A stretch of 64,000 nucleotides of DNA from the NCBI GenBank assembly GCA_958295735.1, contig OY282369.1, positions 480,161-544,160 of the forward strand, in the 5' to 3' direction. Shown here one piece after another: positions 50,214 through 58,215 of the stretch. The notes below the pieces were generated by a model. That model had not been told where the DNA came from, searched no databases, and was given only the letters and a program-made list of their open reading frames with translations. Position 1 is the stretch's first letter; every line of letters starts with the position of its first letter. The DNA comes from an uncultured Candidatus Cenarchaeum sp. (lineage in GTDB: Archaea > Thermoproteota > Nitrososphaeria > Nitrososphaerales > Nitrosopumilaceae). The translations under genes were made by a program, and so were the position numbers.

Positions 50214-51609
50214 CCTCGTTGTAGCGCGTCTCCTCCACCTCGACGAACCGGCGCAGCTCCTCGTCCGTGTTTATGGACAGCTCGCGCCCCTCCCACTTGG
50301 ACTCCACGAGGTAGGCTATCCACGCCCTGACCTGGTACGACATGCGGCGGGAGAGCGGCTCCAGGAAGCCCTCCACTATGGTCCTTTCCGCCTCCCTCCG
50401 CGCCAGGCACCTGGACTGGAGGTAGAAGATCTGCTCCTCGTCTATCTGGGCGACCGATGCGGAATGGGTCGCCTTCACGTCGTTGGTGAGGATCTCCAGG
50501 CCGGGTATGGCGTCGGACTTTGCGCCCGGATCCAGCAGTATCGAGCGGCCGGACAGGTAGGAGTTGGACTTGGTGGCGGACTCGCCTATGCGGATCATCC
50601 CCTTGAAGACGGACCGCGAGCTGTCGCGCAGTATGGACTTCTGGGTCACGCGCCCTTCCGTGTGGGGCGCATCGTGGAGCAGCCTGGACTGTATGTCGAA
50701 CGACTGGCCGCCGCTGCCGAAGGCCACCTCCGAGTCGGAGGCCGAGGCCCCGGGGCCGGACAGGCGGTAGTCCACGCGGTACCTGGACAGCGCCGAACCG
50801 AACAGGCCCAGGTACCAGTTCACGCCGGCGTCCCGCGAGACGGCCGTGCGCCTGGTCGAAAAGTTGACCGACGCGCTGCCCATCATCTGCAGCGTGGTGA
50901 CGTCCAGATGCGCCCCGTCCGAGACCGTCGCGTTGAGCATTTCCAGGTAGGCCTGCTGCGGCCCCTCCCCCCCGGGCCCCGCGGCCGGCTCGGGCGAGTA
51001 CAGCTCCTGCACTACTGTGGCGCGGCTGCCGCGGCCCGCGTGTATGACGTTGCGCGAGACCACGGACGAGCCGTCCTCCGGCAGGCACGTCAGTATGTGG
51101 ACGGGCTTCTCCAGCGTTGCACCGTCCGGTATCCCCAGGAACACGCCGGAACGGAACGCGGCGTTGTTCAGCGCCGTGAACCTGTCCTCCCTCGGGTCGG
51201 CCGCTTCCAGGGCCTCCCTGGCCATGTCGGGCGAGTCCCTGAGCGCGTCCCCTATGGACGAGAGGGCCAGCCCGGGGGCGCCGTCGGAGCCGACGCGGTG
51301 TATGCCGGAGCCTATCTGTATTATGCACGTCTCGCCCTCCAGCTCGCCCAGCCGCCTCTCGAGGAAGCGGGGGACGCGCGAGGCGTCGTCCTCGCCCCCG
51401 CGCAGCATCACCCTGCCCGGATCCATCCTGGCGGCGTCCGTGTACTTGCCGTACAGCGGGGAGGTCTCGATGGGCAGCTCGGCGTAGGCCTCAGCGGAGC
51501 GCAGCCGGAACTCGGCCAGCCAGCCCGGCTCGCCGCCCTCCGAGGATATGCGCTCCACGTCGCCCCTCCCCAGTTCGGAGAGCGCCGTCGCCCGCTGGCG
51601 TCCCGACAT
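50179..51609 (-). CDS. sufD: Fe-S assembly protein SufD-like
   Basis: 476 residues of the SufB/SufD right-handed beta-helix family. GDGSS-type turns and DEEQIFYLQSRCLARREAERTIVEGFLEP near the C-terminus are diagnostic; compared with SufB the N-terminal region is shorter and the sequence more diverged. It should form the SufBCD scaffold with SufB and the ATPase SufC. sufB ends 28 bases upstream, so they are cotranscribed. The mid-protein Gly/Pro insertion (PAAGPGGEGPQ) is a local expansion. Confidence 0.92.
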   Translation of the reverse strand: MSGRQRATALSELGRGDVERISSEGGEPGWLAEFRLRSAEAYAELPIETSPLYGKYTDAARMDPGRVMLRGGEDDASRVPRFLERRLGELEGETCIIQIGSGIHRVGSDGAPGLALSSIGDALRDSPDMAREALEAADPREDRFTALNNAAFRSGVFLGIPDGATLEKPVHILTCLPEDGSSVVSRNVIHAGRGSRATVVQELYSPEPAAGPGGEGPQQAYLEMLNATVSDGAHLDVTTLQMMGSASVNFSTRRTAVSRDAGVNWYLGLFGSALSRYRVDYRLSGPGASASDSEVAFGSGGQSFDIQSRLLHDAPHTEGRVTQKSILRDSSRSVFKGMIRIGESATKSNSYLSGRSILLDPGAKSDAIPGLEILTNDVKATHSASVAQIDEEQIFYLQSRCLARREAERTIVEGFLEPLSRRMSYQVRAWIAYLVESKWEGRELSINTDEELRRFVEVEETRYNEDAEIEQHYKYR

Positions 51610-51637
51610 GGTGCGCGCCCCCGACAGCCCGGCCCGG

Positions 51638-53038
51638 TCAGCCGACCGAGTCGTCCATCTCGAGCTTTATGAGCCGGTTGAGCTCCACCGCGTACTCCAT
51701 GGGGAGCTCCTTGGTGAACGGCTCCATGAAGCCGTTGACGATGAGGCTCAGCGCGTCCTCCTCGCTGAACCCGCGGGTCATCAGGTAGAATATCTGCTCG
51801 TCGCCTATCTTGCCGACGGTGGCCTCGTGGGTGATGGTCGCGTCCTCCTGGTTTATCTCCATGTACGGGTAGGTGTCCGTCTTTGACGTGTCGTCCAGGA
51901 GCAGCGCGTCGCACCGGACGGTCGACTTTACGCCGGTGGCGCCCTTCGCCACGTTGAGGAGCCCCCTGTACGTGGAGCGGCCGTCCAGCCGGCTCACCGA
52001 CTTCGAGGTGATCTTCGAGGTGGTGTTGGGCGCGAGGTGGACCATCTTGGCCCCCGTGTCCTGGTGCTGCCCCTTGCCGGCGAAGGCTATGGAAAGGGTC
52101 TCGCCGTACGCCTTTTCCCCGAGCAGGTACACGCCCGGGTACTTCATGGTTATGCGGCTGCCGATGTTGCCGTCTATCCATTCGACGGTGGCGCCGTCGT
52201 ACGCGTACGCGCGCTTGGTGACCAGGTTGTACACGTCGTTGCTCCAGTTCTGGATCGTGGTATAGCGCAGCCTCGCGTCCTTGTGGGCCACCAGCTCGAC
52301 CACGGCGGAATGGAGCGACTCGGAAGAGTACACGGGGGCCGTGCAACCCTCGATGTAGTGCACTTTGGCGCCCTCGTCCACCACTATGAGCGTCCTCTCG
52401 AACTGGCCGATGTTCTCGGCGTTGATCCTGAAGTAGGCCTGCAGCGGCATGTCGACCTCGACGCCCGGCGGCACGTAGATGAACGAGCCGCCGCTCCAGA
52501 CCGCGCTGTTCAGCGCGGCGAACTTGTTGTCTTCCGGCGGGATCACCTTGCCGAAGTACTTCCTGAACAGCTCGGGCTGCTCCTTCAGGGCCGAGTCGGT
52601 GTCCAGGAACAGGACGCCCTGCTTGGCGAGGTCCTCCCTGAGGTTGTGGTAGACGACCTCGGACTCGTACTGGGCCCCCACGCCGGCCAGGAACTTCTTC
52701 TCGGCCTCGGGGATCCCGAGCTTGTCGAACGTCCTCTTCACGTCGTCGGGGACGTCGTCCCAGCTCTTCTCGGTCTTCTCCGAGGCCTTTGCGTAGTAGT
52801 ATATGTTCTGGAAGTCTATCGTGCTGAGGTCGGCCCCCCACGTGGGCATGGGCTTCTTCATGAACGTCTCGTAGGAGCGGAGCCTAAAGTCGAGCATCCA
52901 CTGCGGCTCGCCCTTCATGCGGCTGATGCTCTCCACGACCTCCTTGGAGAGGCCCTTCTTGCTCAGGTGGACGTACAGCTCGGTGGAGTCCTTGAAGTCG
53001 TACTTCGAGTAGTCCATGTCGAGGTTCTCGGTGGCCAT
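51638..53038 (-). CDS. sufB: Fe-S assembly scaffold SufB
   Basis: 466 residues, first gene of the operon. Landmarks are [25 protein letters not shown]-type [39 protein letters not shown] (cluster-related Cys), and [27 protein letters not shown] near the end. It is one of the best conserved proteins in the window, with fewer low-complexity insertions. A TTTATAGC box near 53062 is about 25 bases before the ATG, giving the operon promoter. Confidence 0.97.
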   Translation of the reverse strand: MATENLDMDYSKYDFKDSTELYVHLSKKGLSKEVVESISRMKGEPQWMLDFRLRSYETFMKKPMPTWGADLSTIDFQNIYYYAKASEKTEKSWDDVPDDVKRTFDKLGIPEAEKKFLAGVGAQYESEVVYHNLREDLAKQGVLFLDTDSALKEQPELFRKYFGKVIPPEDNKFAALNSAVWSGGSFIYVPPGVEVDMPLQAYFRINAENIGQFERTLIVVDEGAKVHYIEGCTAPVYSSESLHSAVVELVAHKDARLRYTTIQNWSNDVYNLVTKRAYAYDGATVEWIDGNIGSRITMKYPGVYLLGEKAYGETLSIAFAGKGQHQDTGAKMVHLAPNTTSKITSKSVSRLDGRSTYRGLLNVAKGATGVKSTVRCDALLLDDTSKTDTYPYMEINQEDATITHEATVGKIGDEQIFYLMTRGFSEEDALSLIVNGFMEPFTKELPMEYAVELNRLIKLEMDDSVG

Positions 53039-53057
53039 CCCGACCTAGCGTCCGCGA

Positions 53058-53066
53058 TGCCGCTAT
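53058..53066 (-). promoter_or_regulatory. TATA box of the suf operon
   Basis: CGCTATAAATG read on the plus strand, centred about 24-26 bases upstream of the sufB ATG. It is the only promoter-like element for the five genes of this strand. Confidence 0.65.
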
Positions 53067-53088
53067 AAATGCATAAGGAAAATAAGGG

Positions 53089-53196
53089 CTAGCTAACGCT
53101 GCCGGCCAGGGCGGCCCCCGCGGCGGCGCGCCGGCCTCCCGCACCGTCGTCACCACCGGCTAGCTGGCGCTGCCGGCCAGGGCGGCCCCCGCGGCG
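53089..53196 (+). repeat. Duplication of the hemD 3' end
   Basis: About 37 bases (CTAGCTxxCGCTGCCGGCCA...GCCCCCGCGGCG) occur at 53089-53125 and again at 53160-53196, 71 bases apart. The second is the end of hemD including its stop; the first lies outside the gene, toward sufB. Two substitutions distinguish them. Confidence 0.85.
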
Positions 53197-53987
53197 TCCA
53201 GCGCGCCCGGCACGGTATGCACCCCCGCCGACACCACGCCCTCCGCCCCCAGCCCCTCCAGCTCGGCGGCGGTGAACGGGCCGATGGCCACCGGGAGGGT
53301 ACCCCCCAGCATGGACAGCACCTCCCCGCGCCCGCGGCCGCGCCCCATTATCTCGAAAAAGGCCCGCGCCGAGGAGGCGCTCGTGAATATGACGGCGTCC
53401 ACCCCGCCTTCCCGCAGCAGGCCGGCGAAGCGGCCCCACTGCCCCGCCCCCGCCGAGGAGGCGCGCACGTCGTACAGGTGGATCTCGCTCACCTCCAGCC
53501 CTATCTTTTCGAGCAGCTGCCTCAGGAAGGGCGTGGAGGCGCCGCTGCGCGGTATGACGGCCTTCTTTCCCGCCGCGTGCAGCATCGTGAACAGCTCGCC
53601 CACCCCCACGGAGGAGTACCTCTTTTCCGGCGAGTGCGCCACCCGTATGCCGCGCCCCTCCAGGGCCGCCCTGGTCTTGGGGCCCACCGCCACCACCGCA
53701 GTGTTGGCCACGGCCCGCCACAGCTCGCCGCCCTCTTTTCCGGCGCCGAGCAGCAGGGCGGCCGCTTTCGAGCTCATGAATACGGTATAGTCCGGATCGT
53801 CCTTTTTCACGCGGTCGAGGAAGCGGGCGGCCATCGCGCCCGGGTCGCCGTCCCGGGCGACGAGCTCTATGGTGGGCAGCGGCAGCGGCGCGGCGCCGCC
53901 CCGCGAGGCCAGCCGGACGAACTCGGCCGCGTCGTCCCCCGATCGGGTGATGGCTATAGTCCTGCCGCGCAGCGCGGCTTCGCTCAC
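53160..53987 (-). CDS. hemD: Uroporphyrinogen-III synthase
   Basis: Closes and inverts ring D of hydroxymethylbilane. 275 residues. This weakly conserved family is recognised by GRTIAITRSGDDAAEFVRL at the N-terminus, FMSSKAAALLLGA, AVGPKTRAALEGRGI, VIPRSGASTPFLRQLLEKIGL, YDVRASSAG, VIFTSASSARAFF and AIGPFTAAELEGLG, and by its position after hemC and cobA. The GTG start overlaps the cobA stop (GTGA at 53984-53987). The C-terminus ends in an Ala-rich AAGAALAGSAS stretch whose DNA is duplicated just downstream. Confidence 0.93.
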   Translation of the reverse strand: MSEAALRGRTIAITRSGDDAAEFVRLASRGGAAPLPLPTIELVARDGDPGAMAARFLDRVKKDDPDYTVFMSSKAAALLLGAGKEGGELWRAVANTAVVAVGPKTRAALEGRGIRVAHSPEKRYSSVGVGELFTMLHAAGKKAVIPRSGASTPFLRQLLEKIGLEVSEIHLYDVRASSAGAGQWGRFAGLLREGGVDAVIFTSASSARAFFEIMGRGRGRGEVLSMLGGTLPVAIGPFTAAELEGLGAEGVVSAGVHTVPGALDAAGAALAGSAS

Positions 53988-54775
53988 TTTCCGCTCCCCC
54001 CCTGCTCCGTGGCGGGGAGCGCGGCCACGCCGCCGATTATGATGTTGGCCGGCGGGCGTATTCCTTCGCGGGCCACCGCCCCGGCTATGTCAGATAGCGT
54101 GCCCCGCACGGAGCGCTGCCTGGGAGTGGTCCCGTCCTGTATGACGGCCACAGGGGTGCTGCCGGGCATCCCGCCGGCCTCGAGCTCCCCGCATATGAGG
54201 CCTATCCGGGACAGCCCCATCATCACCACTATGGTGTCCACGGAGCGGGCCAGCCACCTCCACTGCACCCGCTCGCCGCCCTTCTGCGGGTCCTCGTGGC
54301 CGGCCACGAACGCCACCGACGAGGAGACGCCCCTGTGCGTGAGCGGTATGCCCACGCTCGCCGCCGAGCCGATCCCCGATGTTATGCCGGGTATGATCTC
54401 GCAGTCCACCCCGTTGCGGGCCAGGAACTGCGCCTCCTCTCCGCCCCTGCCGAATATCGTCGGATCGCCGCCCTTGAGCCGCACCACGACGCCCCCGCGG
54501 CGCGCCCGCTCCAGCATGGCGGCGTTCGTCCCGTCCTGGTGGTCGGCCGCGCCCCCCACCGCCCTTCCCACGTAGACCCTCTCCGTTCCTTCTGGGACCA
54601 GCGCCATCACGCCCCTGCCTACCAGGCGGTCGTACAGGACGACGTCCGCCATGCGGATGAGCTCGGCCGCCCTCACGGTAAGCAGGGCCGGATCGCCCGG
54701 GCCGGCGCCCACCAGGTACACCTTCACGCGCTTCTTGCCGCGCGGCAGCGCCCCGGCCTCCTCCGCCCCGCTCAC
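53984..54775 (-). CDS. cobA: Uroporphyrinogen-III C-methyltransferase (SUMT)
   Basis: SAM-dependent methylase making precorrin-2, the branch to sirohaem, cobalamin and related tetrapyrroles. 263 residues from the GTG overlapping the hemC stop. VYLVGAGPGDPALLTVRAAELI is the SAM-pocket P-loop, DVVLYDRLV and RLKGGDPTIFGRGGEE are family signatures, IIPGITSGIGSAASVGIPLTHRG follows, then VAVIQDGTTPRQRSVRGTL. An ATG 11 codons upstream is possible but would overlap hemC by more. With hemL, hemC and hemD it supplies precorrin-2; thaumarchaea are known cobalamin producers. Confidence 0.94.
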   Translation of the reverse strand: MSGAEEAGALPRGKKRVKVYLVGAGPGDPALLTVRAAELIRMADVVLYDRLVGRGVMALVPEGTERVYVGRAVGGAADHQDGTNAAMLERARRGGVVVRLKGGDPTIFGRGGEEAQFLARNGVDCEIIPGITSGIGSAASVGIPLTHRGVSSSVAFVAGHEDPQKGGERVQWRWLARSVDTIVVMMGLSRIGLICGELEAGGMPGSTPVAVIQDGTTPRQRSVRGTLSDIAGAVAREGIRPPANIIIGGVAALPATEQGGSGK

Positions 54776-55731
54776 CGCCGGTTCCACTCCCGCACGAGTT
54801 CCCGCCATCCCGCGGCCAGCGCGTCGGCGCCGCCCCTTCTCAGGTCCTCCCCCGCGAGGCGCCCGAGCTCGGCGCATCGCGAGGCGGGCCCCTCCCTCAC
54901 GGCGCGCACCTCGGTGCGCCCGTCGGCCGAGAGGGCCGCCGCCGTTATCGACAGGGAGCCGCCCGCGCCCGCCTCCGCGTGCGCGCCCACGGGGAACCGG
55001 CACCCGGATCCCACCGCGGCCGAGAGGGCGCGCTCGGCGTCGGCCCCGCACCGCGAGGGCCGGTGCTCCAGGCCCGCCAGCATCCTCACGACGGGGCGGT
55101 CGTCCATGCGGGCCACCACGGCCAGCGCCCCCTGGCCCGGGGAGGGCACGAACTCGCCGAGCGGGAGCGGCTCGTATTCCGCAACGCCCAGCCTGTCCAG
55201 GCCGGCCTGGGCCAGCACCAAGGCGTCGCACTCCCCCCCGCGCATCTTCCGCAGGCGGGTCCCCACGTTGCCGCGCACGGGCCTCACCGCGAGGTCGGGC
55301 CTCAGCCGCCGCACCTGCGCGGCCCGCCGCAGGCTGCTGGTCCCTACGGTGCCGCCGCGCGGCACCGAGCCCAGGCCGCCGCCGCTGCCGCGGCGCGCGA
55401 CCAGCGCGTCGTTGGGCGCCGCCCTGGGGGGCACGCACGCGATGGCCAGCCCGCCCGGGATTCCGGCGGGCACGTCCTTGAGGCTGTGGACGGCAAAGTC
55501 GACCCGCCCCCCCGCCACGGCCTCGTCTATCTCCCTCTCGAACACGCCGCGGCGCTCCGTGGCGAACAGCGGCTCCGCCGAGCCCTGCGAGGCATCCCCG
55601 CTGGTGCGTATCGCCACCGCCTCGCACGTGGATCCCGGATCGGCCCCCTCCACCATCGCGGCCACCTCCCCGGCCTGCGCCAGGGACAGCGGGCTGCCCC
55701 TCGCCCCCACGCGGTACGTGCGGCCGCTCAC
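54772..55731 (-). CDS. hemC: Porphobilinogen deaminase (hydroxymethylbilane synthase)
   Basis: Polymerises four porphobilinogens. 319 residues. RVGARGSPLSLAQAGEVAA is the N-terminal signature, DFAVHSLKDVPAG binds substrate, GTSSLRRAAQVRRLRPDL and RGNVGTRLRKMRGGE carry the Arg cluster, PSPGQGALAV follows, and the dipyrromethane-attachment Cys is in AVGSGCRFPVGAHA. The GTG start overlaps the hemL stop as GTGA, and its own stop is overlapped by cobA the same way. Confidence 0.95.
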   Translation of the reverse strand: MSGRTYRVGARGSPLSLAQAGEVAAMVEGADPGSTCEAVAIRTSGDASQGSAEPLFATERRGVFEREIDEAVAGGRVDFAVHSLKDVPAGIPGGLAIACVPPRAAPNDALVARRGSGGGLGSVPRGGTVGTSSLRRAAQVRRLRPDLAVRPVRGNVGTRLRKMRGGECDALVLAQAGLDRLGVAEYEPLPLGEFVPSPGQGALAVVARMDDRPVVRMLAGLEHRPSRCGADAERALSAAVGSGCRFPVGAHAEAGAGGSLSITAAALSADGRTEVRAVREGPASRCAELGRLAGEDLRRGGADALAAGWRELVREWNRR

Positions 55732-57032
55732 CGGCCGCGCGCCGCCTCCCGCATGGCGGGGTGGTACGCCTCGGCGGCCCTGCGCAGCTCCGCCTCGCCG
55801 TGGGCCGCCGTGATCATGGCCGCCTCGGACCCCGACGGCGCCGCGTATATGCCGCCGGACAGGAGCGCCCCGAACATGCGGGCGAACGCCGCCCTGTCCG
55901 ACCCGCGCGCCCCCGCCGCGTCCCTGACCGGCCCGTCCGCGAAGAAGACCTGGAACATCGAGGCTGCGGCGTTCACCGCGTGCGGCAGGCCGGCGGCGGC
56001 GGCCGCGTCCGAGGCGGCCGAGGCCAGGGCGGCGGCCTTCCTGCGCAGTTCCGGGTACATGCGGCCGGCCCTCCTGCGTATTACGCGGACGGAGGCCAGG
56101 GCGGCGGCCACGGACACGGGGTTGCCCGCGAAGGTGCTCGCCTGGTACACGGGGCCGGCCGGCGCGAGCGACTCCATGATGTCGGCCCTGCCGCAGACCG
56201 CCGCTATCGGGAAGCCGCCCCCCAGCGCCTTTCCCAGCGTGGTGACGTCCGGCCTCACCCCGTACGCCTTTTGCGCGCCCCCTTCGGACAGGCGGAACCC
56301 CGTTATCGTCTCGTCGAACACCAGCGGGACGCCGGCGGCCCGCGTGATGCGGCGGACGGCACGCAGGAACCCCCTTTCGGGGGGTATGACCCCCATGTTG
56401 CCCATCACGGGCTCCATTATCACCCCCGCGAGATCCCCGCCGCATCTCCCGACGGCCCCCTCCAGGGCCACCATATCGTTGAACGGCACCACGACCGTGT
56501 CCCTGGCCGCCCCCGCCGGCACGCCGGCCGACGAGGGCGCGGCATCGGCGGATCCCGAGCCGGCCGCCGCCAGCATGGAGTCGTGCGCGCCGTGGTAGCA
56601 GCCGTCGAACTTGATCACCTTGTCCTTCCCCGTGAACCCGCGGGCCAGCCGCACGGCGGCCATGGTGGCCTCCCCGCCCGTGTTGACGAGCCTCACCCTC
56701 TCGGCCGACGGGTACAGCGACGAGATCTCCTCGGAGAGCTCCACCTCGGCCTCCGTGGGGGCGCAGAACAGCGGGCCGCGGGCCGCCGCGCGGGCCGCCG
56801 CGCCCACGATCTCGCGGCGCGCGTGCCCCAGCACGACCGCCCCGTACCCGCAGCACAGGTCGACGTACCTGCGCCCGTCCGCGTCCCAGACGTGCGGCCC
56901 CTCGGCGCGGCCCACGAACAGCGGGTGGGGCCCGTAGTAACGCACGGGGCTGTTCACCCCGCGGGGGATGCGCCTGCGGGCGCGCCGGTACAGCCCGGCC
57001 GACCTGCCCCCCCGCCACGCGCTTCCGGCCAA
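55728..57032 (-). CDS. hemL: Glutamate-1-semialdehyde 2,1-aminomutase
   Basis: PLP enzyme forming 5-aminolevulinate, the start of tetrapyrrole synthesis. 434 residues from the TTG at 57032. RRIPRGVNSPVRYYG is the family N-terminus, NTGGEATMAAVRLARGFTGKDKVIKFDGCYHGAHDSML the core, and the PLP Lys is in TTLGKALGGGFPIAA. In most GSA aminomutases the NTGxEA turn reads NSGTEA. An AATAATAAT box (57054-57062) is centred about 26 bases before the TTG, fixing this unusual start; no ATG or GTG lies nearer the conserved N-terminus. First gene of a four-gene operon; hemA and hemB are elsewhere. Confidence 0.93.
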   Translation of the reverse strand: MAGSAWRGGRSAGLYRRARRRIPRGVNSPVRYYGPHPLFVGRAEGPHVWDADGRRYVDLCCGYGAVVLGHARREIVGAAARAAARGPLFCAPTEAEVELSEEISSLYPSAERVRLVNTGGEATMAAVRLARGFTGKDKVIKFDGCYHGAHDSMLAAAGSGSADAAPSSAGVPAGAARDTVVVPFNDMVALEGAVGRCGGDLAGVIMEPVMGNMGVIPPERGFLRAVRRITRAAGVPLVFDETITGFRLSEGGAQKAYGVRPDVTTLGKALGGGFPIAAVCGRADIMESLAPAGPVYQASTFAGNPVSVAAALASVRVIRRRAGRMYPELRRKAAALASAASDAAAAAGLPHAVNAAASMFQVFFADGPVRDAAGARGSDRAAFARMFGALLSGGIYAAPSGSEAAMITAAHGEAELRRAAEAYHPAMREAARGR

Positions 57033-57061
57033 CGGCGCGGCGGGGCGGCCGGGATTATTAT

Positions 57062-57200
57062 TCGTAGGGCCGCGGCGCCGGCGCGGACTCGCGTCCGTCG
57101 CGATCCGGGCGCGGGATCGGGGGATGGCGCGCTGCCGTCGGGCGCGGTTTTTGTTTGGGCGCGAGTCTGCGGCGCCGGGCATCGCGGCGGGTGCTCCTCC
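57062..57200 (-). repeat. Promoter-upstream palindromic repeat, family B (hemL copy)
   Basis: Read on the minus strand it runs CTCGCGCCCAAAC, CCGCGCCCGACGGCAGC, CCGATCCCGCGCCCGGATC, then GACGGACGCGAGTCC, the same order as the 38.1 kb copy, and ends next to the hemL TATA box. Orientation follows the gene. Confidence 0.75.
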
Positions 57201-57500
57201 GGCCGATGCCGGCCCGGGCGGGCGGGACCCCCCGGAGGGCGCCGATCGCGGGGGGCCGCGGGGCGATCGGCGGGGAGTACGCAAAAAGCCGCGGGGCGGG
57301 AGGGCGCCGCGCATCGCGGACCGGGCGGTTGCGCCACAGATGCCGGGCCCCGCGCGCGCGGCGCGCGCTCGCCCGCACGCGGCCAGCGATCCGCAAGCGC
57401 GGGGGATGCTTCCCGGTCCCGGATCCGGAAGCCCGCGATGCTTCCCGGTCCCGGATCCGGAAACGCCCGAACCTGAAAAAGGCCGCCGACGCGGACAGCT
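57201..57500. other. GC-rich spacer with a 26-base direct repeat
   Basis: Between the hemL upstream repeat and the next promoter. GATGCTTCCCGGTCCCGGAT plus CCGGAA occurs twice in tandem (57407-57432 and 57437-57462), each with an internal TCCCGGATCCGGA palindrome. No gene was recognised. Confidence 0.6.
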
Positions 57501-57529
57501 CATATAGTTGCGCCGCGCATGATCTTGGA

Positions 57530-58141
57530 ATGGTTGCGGGGGACGCGAATGCCGCGGTGGTGGGCCTGGTGGCCACGTGTCTGGTTGCCACGGCGGCGCT
57601 CATGCTGCTGGTCCCGTCGGAGCCACCGCACATGCAGCGGGCGTCGGGGCTGATTGGTTCGGACTGGGATCCGGCCATGGCAGGCGAAGATCCCGTGGAT
57701 CCCGAGACGGAGCGGCAGATCTACGAGACCCTGGAAGCCGTGGAACGGCTGAGGACGCAAAACATCCAACTGCGCGAATCGCCGGCGGACGGCAGCGGGG
57801 ACGCGCGGGACGCCGTAGAACAGAACGAAGAGGCCGCGCGCCGCTTAATGGAGCGGCTTGACGCGCTGTCCCCGCCGATGGAGGTCGTGGAGATCTCCGA
57901 GGCCGACGAGGCGAAAATGAACGCGGCCATGATGATTCTCATGCTCAGCGGCATGCCCGTGCTGGAAATGGGGATTGATCATGCCACCGGCACGCTGGGC
58001 GTGATGATCGACGTTGACCGGGCCGATCGGAACACGGAAAAAATCATCAGGGGAATCGCGGCAGGCGTCGACGTAACATTCACGTACGGCAAGGATCGTG
58101 CGACGTTTCAGAGCGCCCGCGGCCAGCCTGCCTTGCACTGA
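57530..58141 (+). CDS. Membrane-anchored hypothetical protein, 203 residues
   Basis: N-terminal membrane helix (AAVVGLVATCLVATAALMLLV) and an outer part starting with an acidic linker and a coiled-coil-like stretch (ETERQIYETLEAVERLRTQN, DAVEQNEEAARRLMERLDAL), then a compact domain with VVEISEADEAKMNAAMMILM and a C-terminal TEKIIRGIAAGVDVTFTYGKD. Single-pass, probably facing outward. The ATG at 57530 is 26 bases from a CATATAG box (57501-57507). Codon usage is slightly less GC-rich than that of its neighbours. Not assigned to a family. Confidence 0.75.
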   Translation: MVAGDANAAVVGLVATCLVATAALMLLVPSEPPHMQRASGLIGSDWDPAMAGEDPVDPETERQIYETLEAVERLRTQNIQLRESPADGSGDARDAVEQNEEAARRLMERLDALSPPMEVVEISEADEAKMNAAMMILMLSGMPVLEMGIDHATGTLGVMIDVDRADRNTEKIIRGIAAGVDVTFTYGKDRATFQSARGQPALH

Positions 58142-58215
58142 GGCCCGTCTGCAGGAGGCACGCCCGGAGAAGACTGGCATCGGGGAAAGGGCCGCGGCGT
58201 CCACCCCGGATGCGC

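Noticed and set aside
54772-57018. A single frame spanning hemC and the region upstream
   Set aside because: The part upstream of 55731 is the shadow of hemL; the conserved hemC N-terminus starts at the GTG overlapping the hemL stop.
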